From NCBI GenBank assembly GCA_023417975.1, contig JAEZDX010000023.1, positions 1-15,836 on the forward strand: a DNA stretch of 15,836 nucleotides, in the 5' to 3' direction. Every line of letters begins with the position of its first letter. Position 1 is the stretch's first letter. Below the pieces are notes generated by a model. That model did no database searches and was not told the DNA's origin. It saw only the letters and a list, made by a program, of their open reading frames with translations. The DNA is from Bacillota bacterium (GTDB lineage: Bacteria; Bacillota; Clostridia; Clostridiales; Clostridiaceae). Below are positions 1 to 7,458 of this stretch, in pieces. Made by a program: the position numbers and the translations under genes.

Positions 1-173
1 TTGACTCTACTGTAAATGGATATTCATCCTCATCTACATTTAAGAAGGTACTGTTTCAGTGCAGTGGTTTAAATTTAGGTACTCATACCGTTACAATAAC
101 CGTTACTAATTCAAAAGATCCTAAAGCTGGCAACTATTATCAATCAATTGATTCTTTGGAAATCATTGAATAA
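1..173 (+). CDS. 3' end of an extracellular protein, C-terminal beta-sandwich module (partial)
   Basis: The reading frame is open from base 3 to a TAA at 171-173 and gives 56 residues; the 5' part lies outside the window. The visible residues, rich in Ser, Thr, Val and Tyr, contain the pattern SSSSTFKKVLF, then SGLNLGTHTVTITVT, then GNYYQSIDSLEI just before the stop. Alternating hydrophobic strands and a final 'Y.SID.LE(I)' strand are typical of the small jelly-roll or carbohydrate-binding-like modules at the C-terminus of secreted Gram-positive glycoside hydrolases, lyases and surface proteins. That family link is from memory of the pattern. The catalytic or main domain cannot be seen. The gene is convergent with the polysaccharide operon and is probably not part of it. 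Confidence 0.7.
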   Translation, partial: DSTVNGYSSSSTFKKVLFQCSGLNLGTHTVTITVTNSKDPKAGNYYQSIDSLEIIE

Positions 174-282
174 ATCAACTGTTTTATGTTAAGTTATGCT
201 CTAATTAAAAATCTTAAAATAAAAGGATCTTTAATTAAGTATTCACTAACTAAATTGTTCAAAGATTTACAGTCTCATATAC

Positions 283-317
283 ATTAAATTAGCCGCCAAA
301 ATGGCGGCTAATTTAAT
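283..317. terminator. Perfect 16-bp hairpin, probable bidirectional intrinsic terminator
   Basis: Bases 283-298 pair perfectly with 302-317 around a three-base AAA loop. The core is GC-rich (AGCCGCC/GGCGGCT) and the outer part is AT. On the plus strand the stem is followed by a T-rich stretch including TTTTT at 326-330. On the minus strand the outer stem reads TAATTTAAT after the GC core. It lies between the convergent ends of the plus-strand gene (stop at 173) and wzx (stop at 403), so it can end transcription from both sides and marks the 3' limit of the polysaccharide operon. Confidence 0.85.
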
Positions 318-402
318 TATTAATTCTTTTTAGTGCTATAAGCGTTTCCTGAATAATTTTATCCATTAGTTCTTAAAATACAAATTCGCTTACTATAAAA
401 AA

Positions 403-1740
403 TTAAAATTTAAAATTAAAAAATACAATTTCAATTATTGGACATATAGTATATATAAAAATCACAAATAGTAAGAATTTATTAGAAAAAACTTTATAAT
501 CATATTTTGCTTTGACATAAAAAAATATTATAGCAAAAAGAGAAAAATAACTTACTATTGTTGAAATTGCTGCTCCAAAATAGCCATATGTTGGTATTAA
601 TAAGTAATTTGATAAAATGGTAATAACTAATGAAATCAAACTTATTATTGCTACGGCTTTGCTATTTTTATTGTAAAGAAGTACATTTTCATAAATTGAA
701 TATAAATAATAAAATGCTAGTCCTAATGCTATTAATGGCAAAATAAATATTGAATTCATATAGTCAATATTTCCAAGAATAATCACAGCTGGTTTTACTA
801 GCAATATAAAAGCGAAATACATGAAAGAAAAAATATAGAAGTTCTTCTTCATATAGTGTTTTATCTTTAGCTGATCATTATAATTGTCAAAAAAATGTGG
901 TTGTATTGCTCTATTTAATGCAACTACAATAGCAAATAAGAACATGCCTATATTGTATGCAAAGCTATATAATCCAACTTCTAATGCATTCCTATAATGT
1001 TCTAGAAATAATCTATCAAAATATGATAGCATTAAACTAGCTAATGAAAATGGGATTAATGGCAAAGAATATTTCAAGAAATATATTCCAGTATTTACAT
1101 CATAACCAAATCCATTTTCTTTAATTATAGAAATCAAAAATAATAAACCAAATGTAACATTTACAAGTAGTATTGAAATTAGCCTTAAAAAAACACTATC
1201 GGCAGTTGACGTAAATATTAATATTAAACTAATGAGATTTGTTAGAATTACATTGACTATATTAATAGTACAATACCTAATTGCCTTTTTATTTGCTCGT
1301 ATCACTTCTAATCCAACAGAATAAAATGATCCGAATAAGGTTGATATCAACAATACTAATAAAATTACGCTATTTATATCTATCATATTTAAAAACTGTA
1401 GAAAATATATTATTAATGTAAAAATAAGTGATGATATAATAGTAATCCAAATTACAGTTGTAAGTTTTTTATTGTTATCTTTGTTTGATATATAATATAA
1501 TACTACTGCTCTAGATAAACTAATCCCCATGAAAATTGTAAAAATAGATGCATAAACCTGATAAACTGAAAATAGACCAAAATCACTTACAGTCATTTTA
1601 CTTGTGTACAAAGGAAGACAAATGAATGCTATACCTTTATTTAAGATATCTGAAATTACATATACAATTTCATCTGATAGTCTGCGTTTACTAAAATTTT
1701 TAATAACTTTTCCGAATTGAAAGTTTCTTATTCTCTCCAA
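403..1740 (-). CDS. wzx: Wzx-type polysaccharide repeat-unit flippase
   Basis: A 445-residue, almost wholly hydrophobic protein with roughly 12 membrane segments, short charged loops and no signal peptide. Length and layout match the Wzx/RfbX branch of the MOP exporter superfamily, which flips undecaprenyl-diphosphate-linked oligosaccharides across the cytoplasmic membrane. The N-terminal pattern, a basic segment and then SDILNKGIAFICLPLYTSKM, is typical of Wzx proteins. The start is a TTG at 1740; it is preferred because a strong AAGGAGG lies six bases upstream and there is no ATG nearby. The gene is last in the operon, 11 bases after wzy. Lipid II flippases of the MurJ type belong to the same superfamily, but position beside wzy and glycosyltransferase genes favours Wzx. 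Substrate specificity cannot be read from the sequence. Confidence 0.88.
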   Translation of the reverse strand: MERIRNFQFGKVIKNFSKRRLSDEIVYVISDILNKGIAFICLPLYTSKMTVSDFGLFSVYQVYASIFTIFMGISLSRAVVLYYISNKDNNKKLTTVIWITIISSLIFTLIIYFLQFLNMIDINSVILLVLLISTLFGSFYSVGLEVIRANKKAIRYCTINIVNVILTNLISLILIFTSTADSVFLRLISILLVNVTFGLLFLISIIKENGFGYDVNTGIYFLKYSLPLIPFSLASLMLSYFDRLFLEHYRNALEVGLYSFAYNIGMFLFAIVVALNRAIQPHFFDNYNDQLKIKHYMKKNFYIFSFMYFAFILLVKPAVIILGNIDYMNSIFILPLIALGLAFYYLYSIYENVLLYNKNSKAVAIISLISLVITILSNYLLIPTYGYFGAAISTIVSYFSLFAIIFFYVKAKYDYKVFSNKFLLFVIFIYTICPIIEIVFFNFKF

Positions 1741-1746
1741 TTAAAT

Positions 1747-1753
1747 CCTCCTT
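1747..1753 (-). promoter_or_regulatory. Shine-Dalgarno site that fixes the TTG start of wzx
   Basis: Minus strand AAGGAGG, six bases before TTG at 1740. It overlaps the TAA stop of the upstream polymerase gene (1752-1754), so translation of the two genes is probably coupled. Confidence 0.8.
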
Positions 1754-3218
1754 ATTTCATTTGTTCATCTTTATCATAAATTTCGCTAAGCCCAAACATA
1801 AGACCAGTTATTCCAAATACTGATAACGTGATTGAAAATCCATACATTATCAGAACCCAATAGATGCCAAATATTAGCCAAAACGATTTTTTTCCATTAT
1901 TAATTACAAGTTTAATGAAATATAAGAAAGACATCATCCCTAATAATCCATTTGTCAAAAGAATATTATTAATTGCATCATGAGGCGCATAAAAAATATT
2001 ACGAACATATTCTTGATAAGAAAAAGCGGATTGATATCCCATATTAAAACCTAAAATATGATCCTTGAATGTTCCAATATATCCTTTGCCAAAAAATAAG
2101 TAATATGGTTTTTTTATGTATTCAATGCATATATCTATGAATTCTACAACTCTATATCGTGGGGATGTTGGCATGTTCTTTAACCAGTTTGGCTCCCAAA
2201 ATTTTAGCAACCCCATTACTTCATTTGACTTATTTTGTGTAAGCTGACTATTAATAGCTAAATCCTGCAACATATTTGGTATTATTAATATGCCTAAAAA
2301 GGCAATAATAATCATTATAAAAGCAATAGGGTATTTCTTTTTACTAATTGATAAGAAAAAGAATATAAAAGGTATAATCATTACTAGTATGAGTCCTTTT
2401 CCAGTTGCATTATATATTATAGTTAGTAATGTACCAATTACTCCAAGCAGTAAAATAGTAAATTTATATTTTTTATTTGTATAAAAAGGTACTATTAATA
2501 AAAAAGGCACCATCCAACTCGCCAGTGGTACTAATAGTGTCTCTATATTTGAATAAGTGCCTTTATAACTAAATATAAGAGAAAAAACCATAGTAATTGC
2601 TGTGGAAATAAGAATATATAAAAGAACATCTCCTATAAGTTTAAATCTTGATTCATCATTAATATAAAGATATGCGAGTATCAGTAAAACTCCCATTACT
2701 ATCACAAAAAAGTATGACCTATTTACAAATAGTGATATAACATTAGGAAAACTCTGTATTCCATTGTCATTTACTGCTAAAGTCAGCATTCCCCAGAATA
2801 TACCATTAATCGTCAATATACTAAAGATAACAAAGGTCTTATAGAACATATATTTTTTTTTTAACTGACTAAAATCAATTCCCTTAATAAGGATAATACA
2901 TACTGGTGGTAAAAGTGCAAGAATTGCAAGGTTTATTCCTCCAATTCTAAAATTTTTAAATCCATAAAATTGGTCTGTTCCTACAAGAAATTCTTGCTCT
3001 AGGCTTAGTGATGTAAAAATCAAATAATTAATAAAGTATTTATATATATCCCTTTTAAGTAAATGTTTTAACAAAATTGTTAATTCAATAATTACAATAA
3101 ATAGAGAAACAAAAAAATTTTTGTAAAAAATGATGTTTAGTAAAGCAATAACTAGTACATATATTAATGTAAAGTTACTTCTACTTTTTTCTATTGAATT
3201 TAATTTATTTATATGCAT
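1752..3218 (-). CDS. wzy: Wzy-like polysaccharide polymerase (O-antigen ligase/polymerase family)
   Basis: A 488-residue integral membrane protein with about 11-12 hydrophobic segments and one large hydrophilic loop near residues 312-410. The loop begins with charged residues and Arg (SPRYRVVEF near 352-360), continues to FFGKGYIG near 375-382, and ends in APHDAINNILLTNGLLG near 411-427. The order 'Arg, then G.G, then H..(I)NN.L...G..G' is the usual mark of Wzy and WaaL-like enzymes. Its role is to polymerise lipid-linked repeat units on the outer face of the membrane. I place the start at ATG 3218 because AGGTG sits seven bases upstream. A TTG six bases earlier (3224) overlaps the previous stop codon and has no room for a ribosome site. 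Wzy sequences diverge greatly, so the call rests on topology, motif and the adjacent wzx. Confidence 0.82.
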   Translation of the reverse strand: MHINKLNSIEKSRSNFTLIYVLVIALLNIIFYKNFFVSLFIVIIELTILLKHLLKRDIYKYFINYLIFTSLSLEQEFLVGTDQFYGFKNFRIGGINLAILALLPPVCIILIKGIDFSQLKKKYMFYKTFVIFSILTINGIFWGMLTLAVNDNGIQSFPNVISLFVNRSYFFVIVMGVLLILAYLYINDESRFKLIGDVLLYILISTAITMVFSLIFSYKGTYSNIETLLVPLASWMVPFLLIVPFYTNKKYKFTILLLGVIGTLLTIIYNATGKGLILVMIIPFIFFFLSISKKKYPIAFIMIIIAFLGILIIPNMLQDLAINSQLTQNKSNEVMGLLKFWEPNWLKNMPTSPRYRVVEFIDICIEYIKKPYYLFFGKGYIGTFKDHILGFNMGYQSAFSYQEYVRNIFYAPHDAINNILLTNGLLGMMSFLYFIKLVINNGKKSFWLIFGIYWVLIMYGFSITLSVFGITGLMFGLSEIYDKDEQMK

Positions 3219-3220
3219 TC

Positions 3221-4291
3221 TCAATCACCTATAATTTTCCTTAATTGACACAAAATATTTTCATTAGAATGATTATGTTTAAATGTATCAAAATCCTTTA
3301 TAGTATCTCCTGTGTATAATTCACTATTAACTATATTGAGTATTTCATCTAGATTATTTGCAATCTTGCAAACTGAGGGATATCTTTCATTAAATGCATT
3401 AATACATGGGATATTAGTTCCGATAACAACTTTTTTGTTCAATATAGCATCAATCAGAGTTCCACTCATCCTGTATTTAAAAGTCGATGGAAAAAGTATC
3501 AAAATTGCATAAGCGTTATTTATATAAAAGTCATATTTGTCCTTTTCTAGATACGTATTTATAATAATTAGATTCTCATGAGTATATTTTAAGCTTTTAG
3601 ACTTTAATATTATCTCAGTATCTGGGTTTATAGTTATTTTTTTATTAGTAATATCATACATAATGTTTTTTATTATTTCTTCATCATTGCTATTACTAAT
3701 ACCTACCAATACTTTTTTATTATCAATATTAGTGTTATTACTGTGCTTGTTTGCGCTCTCATTAGTTAATGGATGTGATATAAAAAAAACTTTATCTGCT
3801 TCTACCCCTATTTCATTAATTAAATATTTAGAAATAAATTCATCAAGAACAATATGCTTTACCTTGTTCATAGTTTTTTTAAATAGAAAACTCTTGAATG
3901 AACTTTCTAATTCGTCAACATTTTGATGGTGAATAATATATGTTTCTTTTTTAGAATAGAAAAGAAATCCAAGCATACTAAAAGTTATATTTTCGTATCC
4001 AGCAATTATAATTTTGTTATATTCAACTTTTCGCATAACAAATAAATTTATTATCATGTTTATAAAAATATTTAATCTCACAAAAAATGGATTCATGCTA
4101 AACAATGTTTTTCTATTTAATGGTATATCTTTGAATATAACCTTACCTAGCTTTTTTTTATCCTCTTCAGAATAGTAATTTTTTTGACATATTACAGTTA
4201 TATCATAAATTTTATCTAATATCTTTAAAAGCTTTCTATTTAAGTTTTTATGACCCCGAAAACTACAAAAATCTAAAAATAAAATCTTCAT
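3221..4291 (-). CDS. Putative GT-B-fold glycosyltransferase
   Basis: A 356-residue soluble protein that I recognise only at fold level. The N-terminal half has a Rossmann-like first strand (MKILFLDFCS), a hydrophobic stretch near 70-87 that could touch the membrane, IIIAGYENITFSMLGFLFY near 94-112, and TYIIHHQNVDELE near 117-129, which resembles GT4 acceptor-side regions. The C-terminal half contains YAILILFPSTFKYRMSGTLI near 261-280 and then DAILNKKVVIGTN. This corresponds to the sugar-nucleotide-binding segment of GT4 enzymes, with SGTLIDAI in place of the classic E-x7-E motif. It would act on the lipid-linked acceptor at the cytoplasmic face. The ATG start follows AGAGGT. Sugar and linkage are unknown, and loss of the canonical acidic pair makes family assignment less sure. 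Confidence 0.65.
   Translation of the reverse strand: MKILFLDFCSFRGHKNLNRKLLKILDKIYDITVICQKNYYSEEDKKKLGKVIFKDIPLNRKTLFSMNPFFVRLNIFINMIINLFVMRKVEYNKIIIAGYENITFSMLGFLFYSKKETYIIHHQNVDELESSFKSFLFKKTMNKVKHIVLDEFISKYLINEIGVEADKVFFISHPLTNESANKHSNNTNIDNKKVLVGISNSNDEEIIKNIMYDITNKKITINPDTEIILKSKSLKYTHENLIIINTYLEKDKYDFYINNAYAILILFPSTFKYRMSGTLIDAILNKKVVIGTNIPCINAFNERYPSVCKIANNLDEILNIVNSELYTGDTIKDFDTFKHNHSNENILCQLRKIIGD
3226..3230 (-). promoter_or_regulatory. Shine-Dalgarno site that favours ATG 3218 for wzy
   Basis: Minus strand AGGTG, seven bases before ATG 3218. The site lies inside the last codons of the upstream glycosyltransferase gene, whose stop is at 3221-3223. The competing TTG at 3224 is only one base from it. 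Confidence 0.6.
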
Positions 4292-4315
4292 AAGTGTACC
4301 TCTTTACAAAATTTA

Positions 4316-4819
4316 TTACAATTTGTGAAACTTCTTTTCGTCAACTAATCTTGTATAAATATTTCCATCTCTTTCACCTACTATAGTACCAGGATTGCCT
4401 ACAACAATTGAACATGGTGGAATATTTCCTCTAACAACTGCTCCCATTCCTATTATTGCGCCTTCACCAATAGTAGTACCTGGGCAAATCATAGCTCCAA
4501 GACCTATCCAAACATTATCACCAATACTAACCGGCATTGAAATATCATCATAATCGTAAGGTAATAACTCCTGCGATCTATAATTATGATTCTCAGTCCA
4601 AATTTTCACACATGGTCCTATCCTTACATTGGAACCAATATTCAGTCCTCCTTTAGCAAAAATATAACACTTTGGCCCAATATATATATTCTCACCAAAT
4701 AATATATTGTCAATGCGAAGTAGAGAACTAGGATATTCAACAAACACTCTCTTCATCTTTAGTTTTTTAATTTTATTAATATATCTAATTTTATTAATAA
4801 CTATATTTATAATGTTCAT
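4316..4819 (-). CDS. Hexapeptide-repeat (left-handed beta-helix) acyltransferase, short form
   Basis: A 167-residue protein. From about residue 42 onward it shows the imperfect [LIV]-G-x4 hexapeptide periodicity (FGENIYIGPKC, IGSNVRIGPC, IGDNVWIGLGAM, IGEGAIIGMGAVV), ending in IPPCSIVVGNPGTIV. These repeats form a left-handed parallel beta-helix, and the enzymes work as trimers using acetyl-CoA or a related donor. The WTENHNY segment near 74-80 carries the His (78) expected to act as general base. The N-terminus is basic and helical. It is probably an O-acetyltransferase for a sugar of the repeat unit. Serine O-acetyltransferases share the C-terminal half but have a different N-terminal domain. 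The start is ATG with GGAGG seven bases upstream. Confidence 0.82.
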   Translation of the reverse strand: MNIINIVINKIRYINKIKKLKMKRVFVEYPSSLLRIDNILFGENIYIGPKCYIFAKGGLNIGSNVRIGPCVKIWTENHNYRSQELLPYDYDDISMPVSIGDNVWIGLGAMICPGTTIGEGAIIGMGAVVRGNIPPCSIVVGNPGTIVGERDGNIYTRLVDEKKFHKL

Positions 4820-4909
4820 TCTCTTTCCTCCACATCAATTGTCTAATCCTATTTATTACAATTATTCGAATAAGTCTACTACAATATGTAAATATTATAG
4901 TAAATTATT

Positions 4910-4926
4910 TTATGAGTCGCTCATAA
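4910..4926. promoter_or_regulatory. 17-bp perfect dyad in an intergenic gap, possible operator (tentative)
   Basis: TTATGAG (4910-4916) and CTCATAA (4920-4926) form a perfect inverted repeat around a three-base TCG centre. It lies in the 128-base gap (4820-4947) between two acyltransferase genes. On the minus strand a TATAAT hexamer (4899-4894) follows about ten bases after it. No convincing -35 is present and no T-run follows, so it is not an obvious terminator. The rest of this gap is plain AT-rich DNA in which I see no gene. Confidence 0.25.
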
Positions 4927-4947
4927 TTTATATCTTTTCTTCCAGAA

Positions 4948-5565
4948 TTAAATTTTTTTAATAATTCTAGCAGGATTCCCACCAACAACTGTATATGGTG
5001 GAACATCATCAACAACAACACTTTTCGCCGCAATTACACTTCCCTCACCTATTGTGACGCCTTTCATAATGGTTGATTCAAAGCCTATCCATACCTTATC
5101 ACAAATTTTTATTTTTTTACTTTTTACATTACTCCAATCTTTATTTAAATATAAATATTTATCTCCTTTTTTATATTCCTCTCTAAACATTGATATATCA
5201 AATTTCCTTTCATCCCAATATATAGAATGTGAATTATGATCATATATTGTAACTCCCCAAGCGATAATTACATCATCACCAATTTCAATCTCATTACCTG
5301 AAATAAATTTGGTTCCTTTTCCTACATAATTTCGATTTCCTAGCTTGATTACTCCTTTATCTCTTTCTAGAATAAAACTGCCCGCAATACTATTGTCTTC
5401 ACCAATTATTAAGTATTTCCTATCTTCTATTGCATTTCTCATGAACACTTGAAATCCATTCAACAATAAATTATTTTTTCCTAATTCAACTTTTGGATTA
5501 TTATTTAATTTTCTATTCTTATATCTATAATAAATTCTAAGTAATCTTTTTATCAAATTTTTCAC
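4948..5565 (-). CDS. Hexapeptide-repeat acyltransferase with extended loop
   Basis: A 205-residue left-handed beta-helix acyltransferase. Hexapeptide repeats run through IGEDNSIAGSF, LGNRNYVGKGTKF and IGDDVIIAWGVTI, then resume at ICDKVWIGFESTIMKGVTIG and end in VPPYTVVGGNPARIIKKI. An insertion of about 45 residues (roughly 110-155) carries the likely active-site motif YDHNSH (His110 and His113) and then a charged, aromatic loop (FREEYKKGDKYLYLNKDW). Such loops shape the acceptor site and are typical of sugar O-acetyltransferases of polysaccharide loci. The start is GTG at 5565, the first start in frame, with AGGTG ten bases upstream; this spacing is slightly long. It lies 17 bases after the upstream acyltransferase gene, which suggests co-translation. 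Confidence 0.82.
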   Translation of the reverse strand: MKNLIKRLLRIYYRYKNRKLNNNPKVELGKNNLLLNGFQVFMRNAIEDRKYLIIGEDNSIAGSFILERDKGVIKLGNRNYVGKGTKFISGNEIEIGDDVIIAWGVTIYDHNSHSIYWDERKFDISMFREEYKKGDKYLYLNKDWSNVKSKKIKICDKVWIGFESTIMKGVTIGEGSVIAAKSVVVDDVPPYTVVGGNPARIIKKI

Positions 5566-5582
5566 AATGATATTTCACCTAC

Positions 5583-6260
5583 CTAAATACTTATTCCTCT
5601 CCCTGCTAATATAGGATGTATTCTCTTAATATTACTATTTTGATTTAATATGACCAAATATTCATCTCTTGAAATAAGTGGATGTTTACTTCTTTCAGAT
5701 AACACTCTAGTCATATCAGCATTATCACATATTCTATCCCACTTTTTTGAGCTAGGATTATACATTTTAACTATCTTAGCAGGAGTACCAGCCACAATCG
5801 AAAATGGTGGAACATCATTCTTAACGACTGAATTAGCTGCAATCACACTTCCTCTTCCTATTATCAACTCACCAATAATAACCGAATTAATACCAATCCA
5901 ACAATTTTCTTCTATAATTACTTTTTTTCCTCTTATTACTCCTTGTTGAAGAATTGGTATATTAATATCAGAAAAAACGTGATCAGTTTCAGAAATATAT
6001 ACTCTTGGAGCTAAAACACAGTAATCACCTATTTCCAAATTATCCGCAGTAGTTATAAGTGCTTCACGTCCTATAAGTACTTTTTGTCCTATCTTTATCC
6101 GTTTTTGTGAATCTCTTGTACATACATTTAACCAACTGTTGTCACCAACGCAAGTTCCTTTACCAATTTGTGTGTTTTTTATTCCTAGGATTTGTACATT
6201 ACTCCCAAAGCTAACTTTGGGGTAATAAAACTTGAGAAATATAGAATTTGGTATTATCAT
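5583..6260 (-). CDS. Hexapeptide-repeat acyltransferase (WcaF/WbbJ-like)
   Basis: A 225-residue protein with hexapeptide periodicity from about residue 18 to 165: FGSNVQILG, IGKGTCVGDNSW, IGQKVLIGREALI, IGDYCVLAPRVYI, then VIIEENCWIGINSVI, IGRGSVIAANSVV and VPPFSIVAGTPAKIV. The segment ISETDHVFSD (His94) with the following loop ILQQGVIRGKKV is the usual active-site arrangement of sugar O-acetyltransferases such as those of colanic acid and O-antigen loci. The last 55 residues form a non-helix tail (SSKKWDRI and onward), longer than in its two neighbours. The ATG start has AGGAGG immediately upstream. It is likely to modify one sugar of the repeat unit on the cytoplasmic side; which sugar cannot be told. 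Confidence 0.84.
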   Translation of the reverse strand: MIIPNSIFLKFYYPKVSFGSNVQILGIKNTQIGKGTCVGDNSWLNVCTRDSQKRIKIGQKVLIGREALITTADNLEIGDYCVLAPRVYISETDHVFSDINIPILQQGVIRGKKVIIEENCWIGINSVIIGELIIGRGSVIAANSVVKNDVPPFSIVAGTPAKIVKMYNPSSKKWDRICDNADMTRVLSERSKHPLISRDEYLVILNQNSNIKRIHPILAGRGISI

Positions 6261-6279
6261 AGCTCCTCCTACTTAACAC

Positions 6280-7458
6280 TTATTTTTCATCCAATATATT
6301 GTAAAATTGGTATGCATATTCTTTAGCTTGATTATAAATATAGGAGATACCTTTATCCACATTGGATATTTGACTTTCTTTATCGCTTAATGCAAGCAAC
6401 TCTTGTATTTTAACCGCCAAGTCAACGTGGTCATCTCTCTTAAATATATAGCTCTTACTACTCGCTTGTTCGTAATGTACATCAAGATCTGACATAATTA
6501 TATATTTATCAAGCACTTTGCAATCTTCTACAACTGTTCCCCATCCTTCAAATAGAGATGGTTGGATTACTATGGTACTCAATTTCATTATTGCTAACTG
6601 ATCAATTCTTGGTATAAATCCAAGTATTCTAATATTATCTGTTATGTTGTTATCAGATATATATGAAATTAACGAATTATAATAATTAACATTTCTATAA
6701 TCGTTTGTATTACCAGTGCAGACTAAACAAACATTATTATGCAAATGATTTACAAGATAATCTATTGCTTTAAAAGCTAACTCATGATTCTTATGCTGCC
6801 AAAATTGATTTGGTAGGAAAATAAATTTCTGTGGTAGTTTGTATTTCTGTTTAACATTATCGGTTATTTGATCAGTTATTGTCATAACTTCATTCTCAAT
6901 GTATGATACAAATGGAATCACTCTGACTTTACACCTATGTGTTGGAAAGCTAGATTTAAAATCATTGAAAGCACTTTTACTACTTAATACTAAATTATTT
7001 TTTGCTTTTGAAATATACCTAAATAGCATGTTCCTATGTATTATCTCATGCTTATTAAATAATTCAGGTAGAAAGATATGCTGGAGATCAGGTATCCAAA
7101 ATATACATTTATTCTTATTTAAAATATATGGATATTTATTAACTGGAAAAATATAATTAATATTATATTTCTTGCAAATCCGTATTACTTCTAGATCAAT
7201 TGTTCTAAATAATAATTTAGACGACATGATAGAAATTGAAGTGCTTATTTTATTTTTTCCCGTTTCAATTATACAACAATTACTATATTTTAAAAATTCA
7301 CTAAAAACCTCTCTATTTTTCTTGTTGACTAAAATATATATCTTTTGATGTATAAAATTTTCATTCTGAGTTAAAGAGAATATTATATTTTTTACATAAT
7401 ATAAACCACCTACCCAATTATTAAAACTATCAGTCACAAATAAGAGATTTTTATTCAA
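6280..7458 (-). CDS. Family 4 glycosyltransferase
   Basis: A 392-residue GT-B enzyme. The N-terminal domain has the glycine-rich acceptor loop (FNNWVGGLYYVKNI near 12-25). The C-terminal Rossmann domain contains FLPNQFWQHKNHELAFKAI near 214-232, the usual 'N.F..HKN...AI' strand and helix of GT4, then QPSLFEGWGTVVEDC near 299-313. In that motif E304 with E311/D312 supplies the acidic residues that hold the nucleotide-sugar. It transfers a sugar from an NDP donor to the growing lipid-linked unit. The start is a TTG at 7458, overlapping the end of the upstream SDR gene by eight bases; GGGTG lies seven bases before it and no ATG is close. Donor sugar is unknown. Confidence 0.87.
   Translation of the reverse strand: MNKNLLFVTDSFNNWVGGLYYVKNIIFSLTQNENFIHQKIYILVNKKNREVFSEFLKYSNCCIIETGKNKISTSISIMSSKLLFRTIDLEVIRICKKYNINYIFPVNKYPYILNKNKCIFWIPDLQHIFLPELFNKHEIIHRNMLFRYISKAKNNLVLSSKSAFNDFKSSFPTHRCKVRVIPFVSYIENEVMTITDQITDNVKQKYKLPQKFIFLPNQFWQHKNHELAFKAIDYLVNHLHNNVCLVCTGNTNDYRNVNYYNSLISYISDNNITDNIRILGFIPRIDQLAIMKLSTIVIQPSLFEGWGTVVEDCKVLDKYIIMSDLDVHYEQASSKSYIFKRDDHVDLAVKIQELLALSDKESQISNVDKGISYIYNQAKEYAYQFYNILDEK

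Noticed and set aside
313..366. A 17-codon minus-strand frame (ATG at 366) ending inside the terminator stem.
   Set aside because: It has no ribosome site, is preceded closely by an in-frame stop, and is too short to identify. At most it is the tail of a lost gene.
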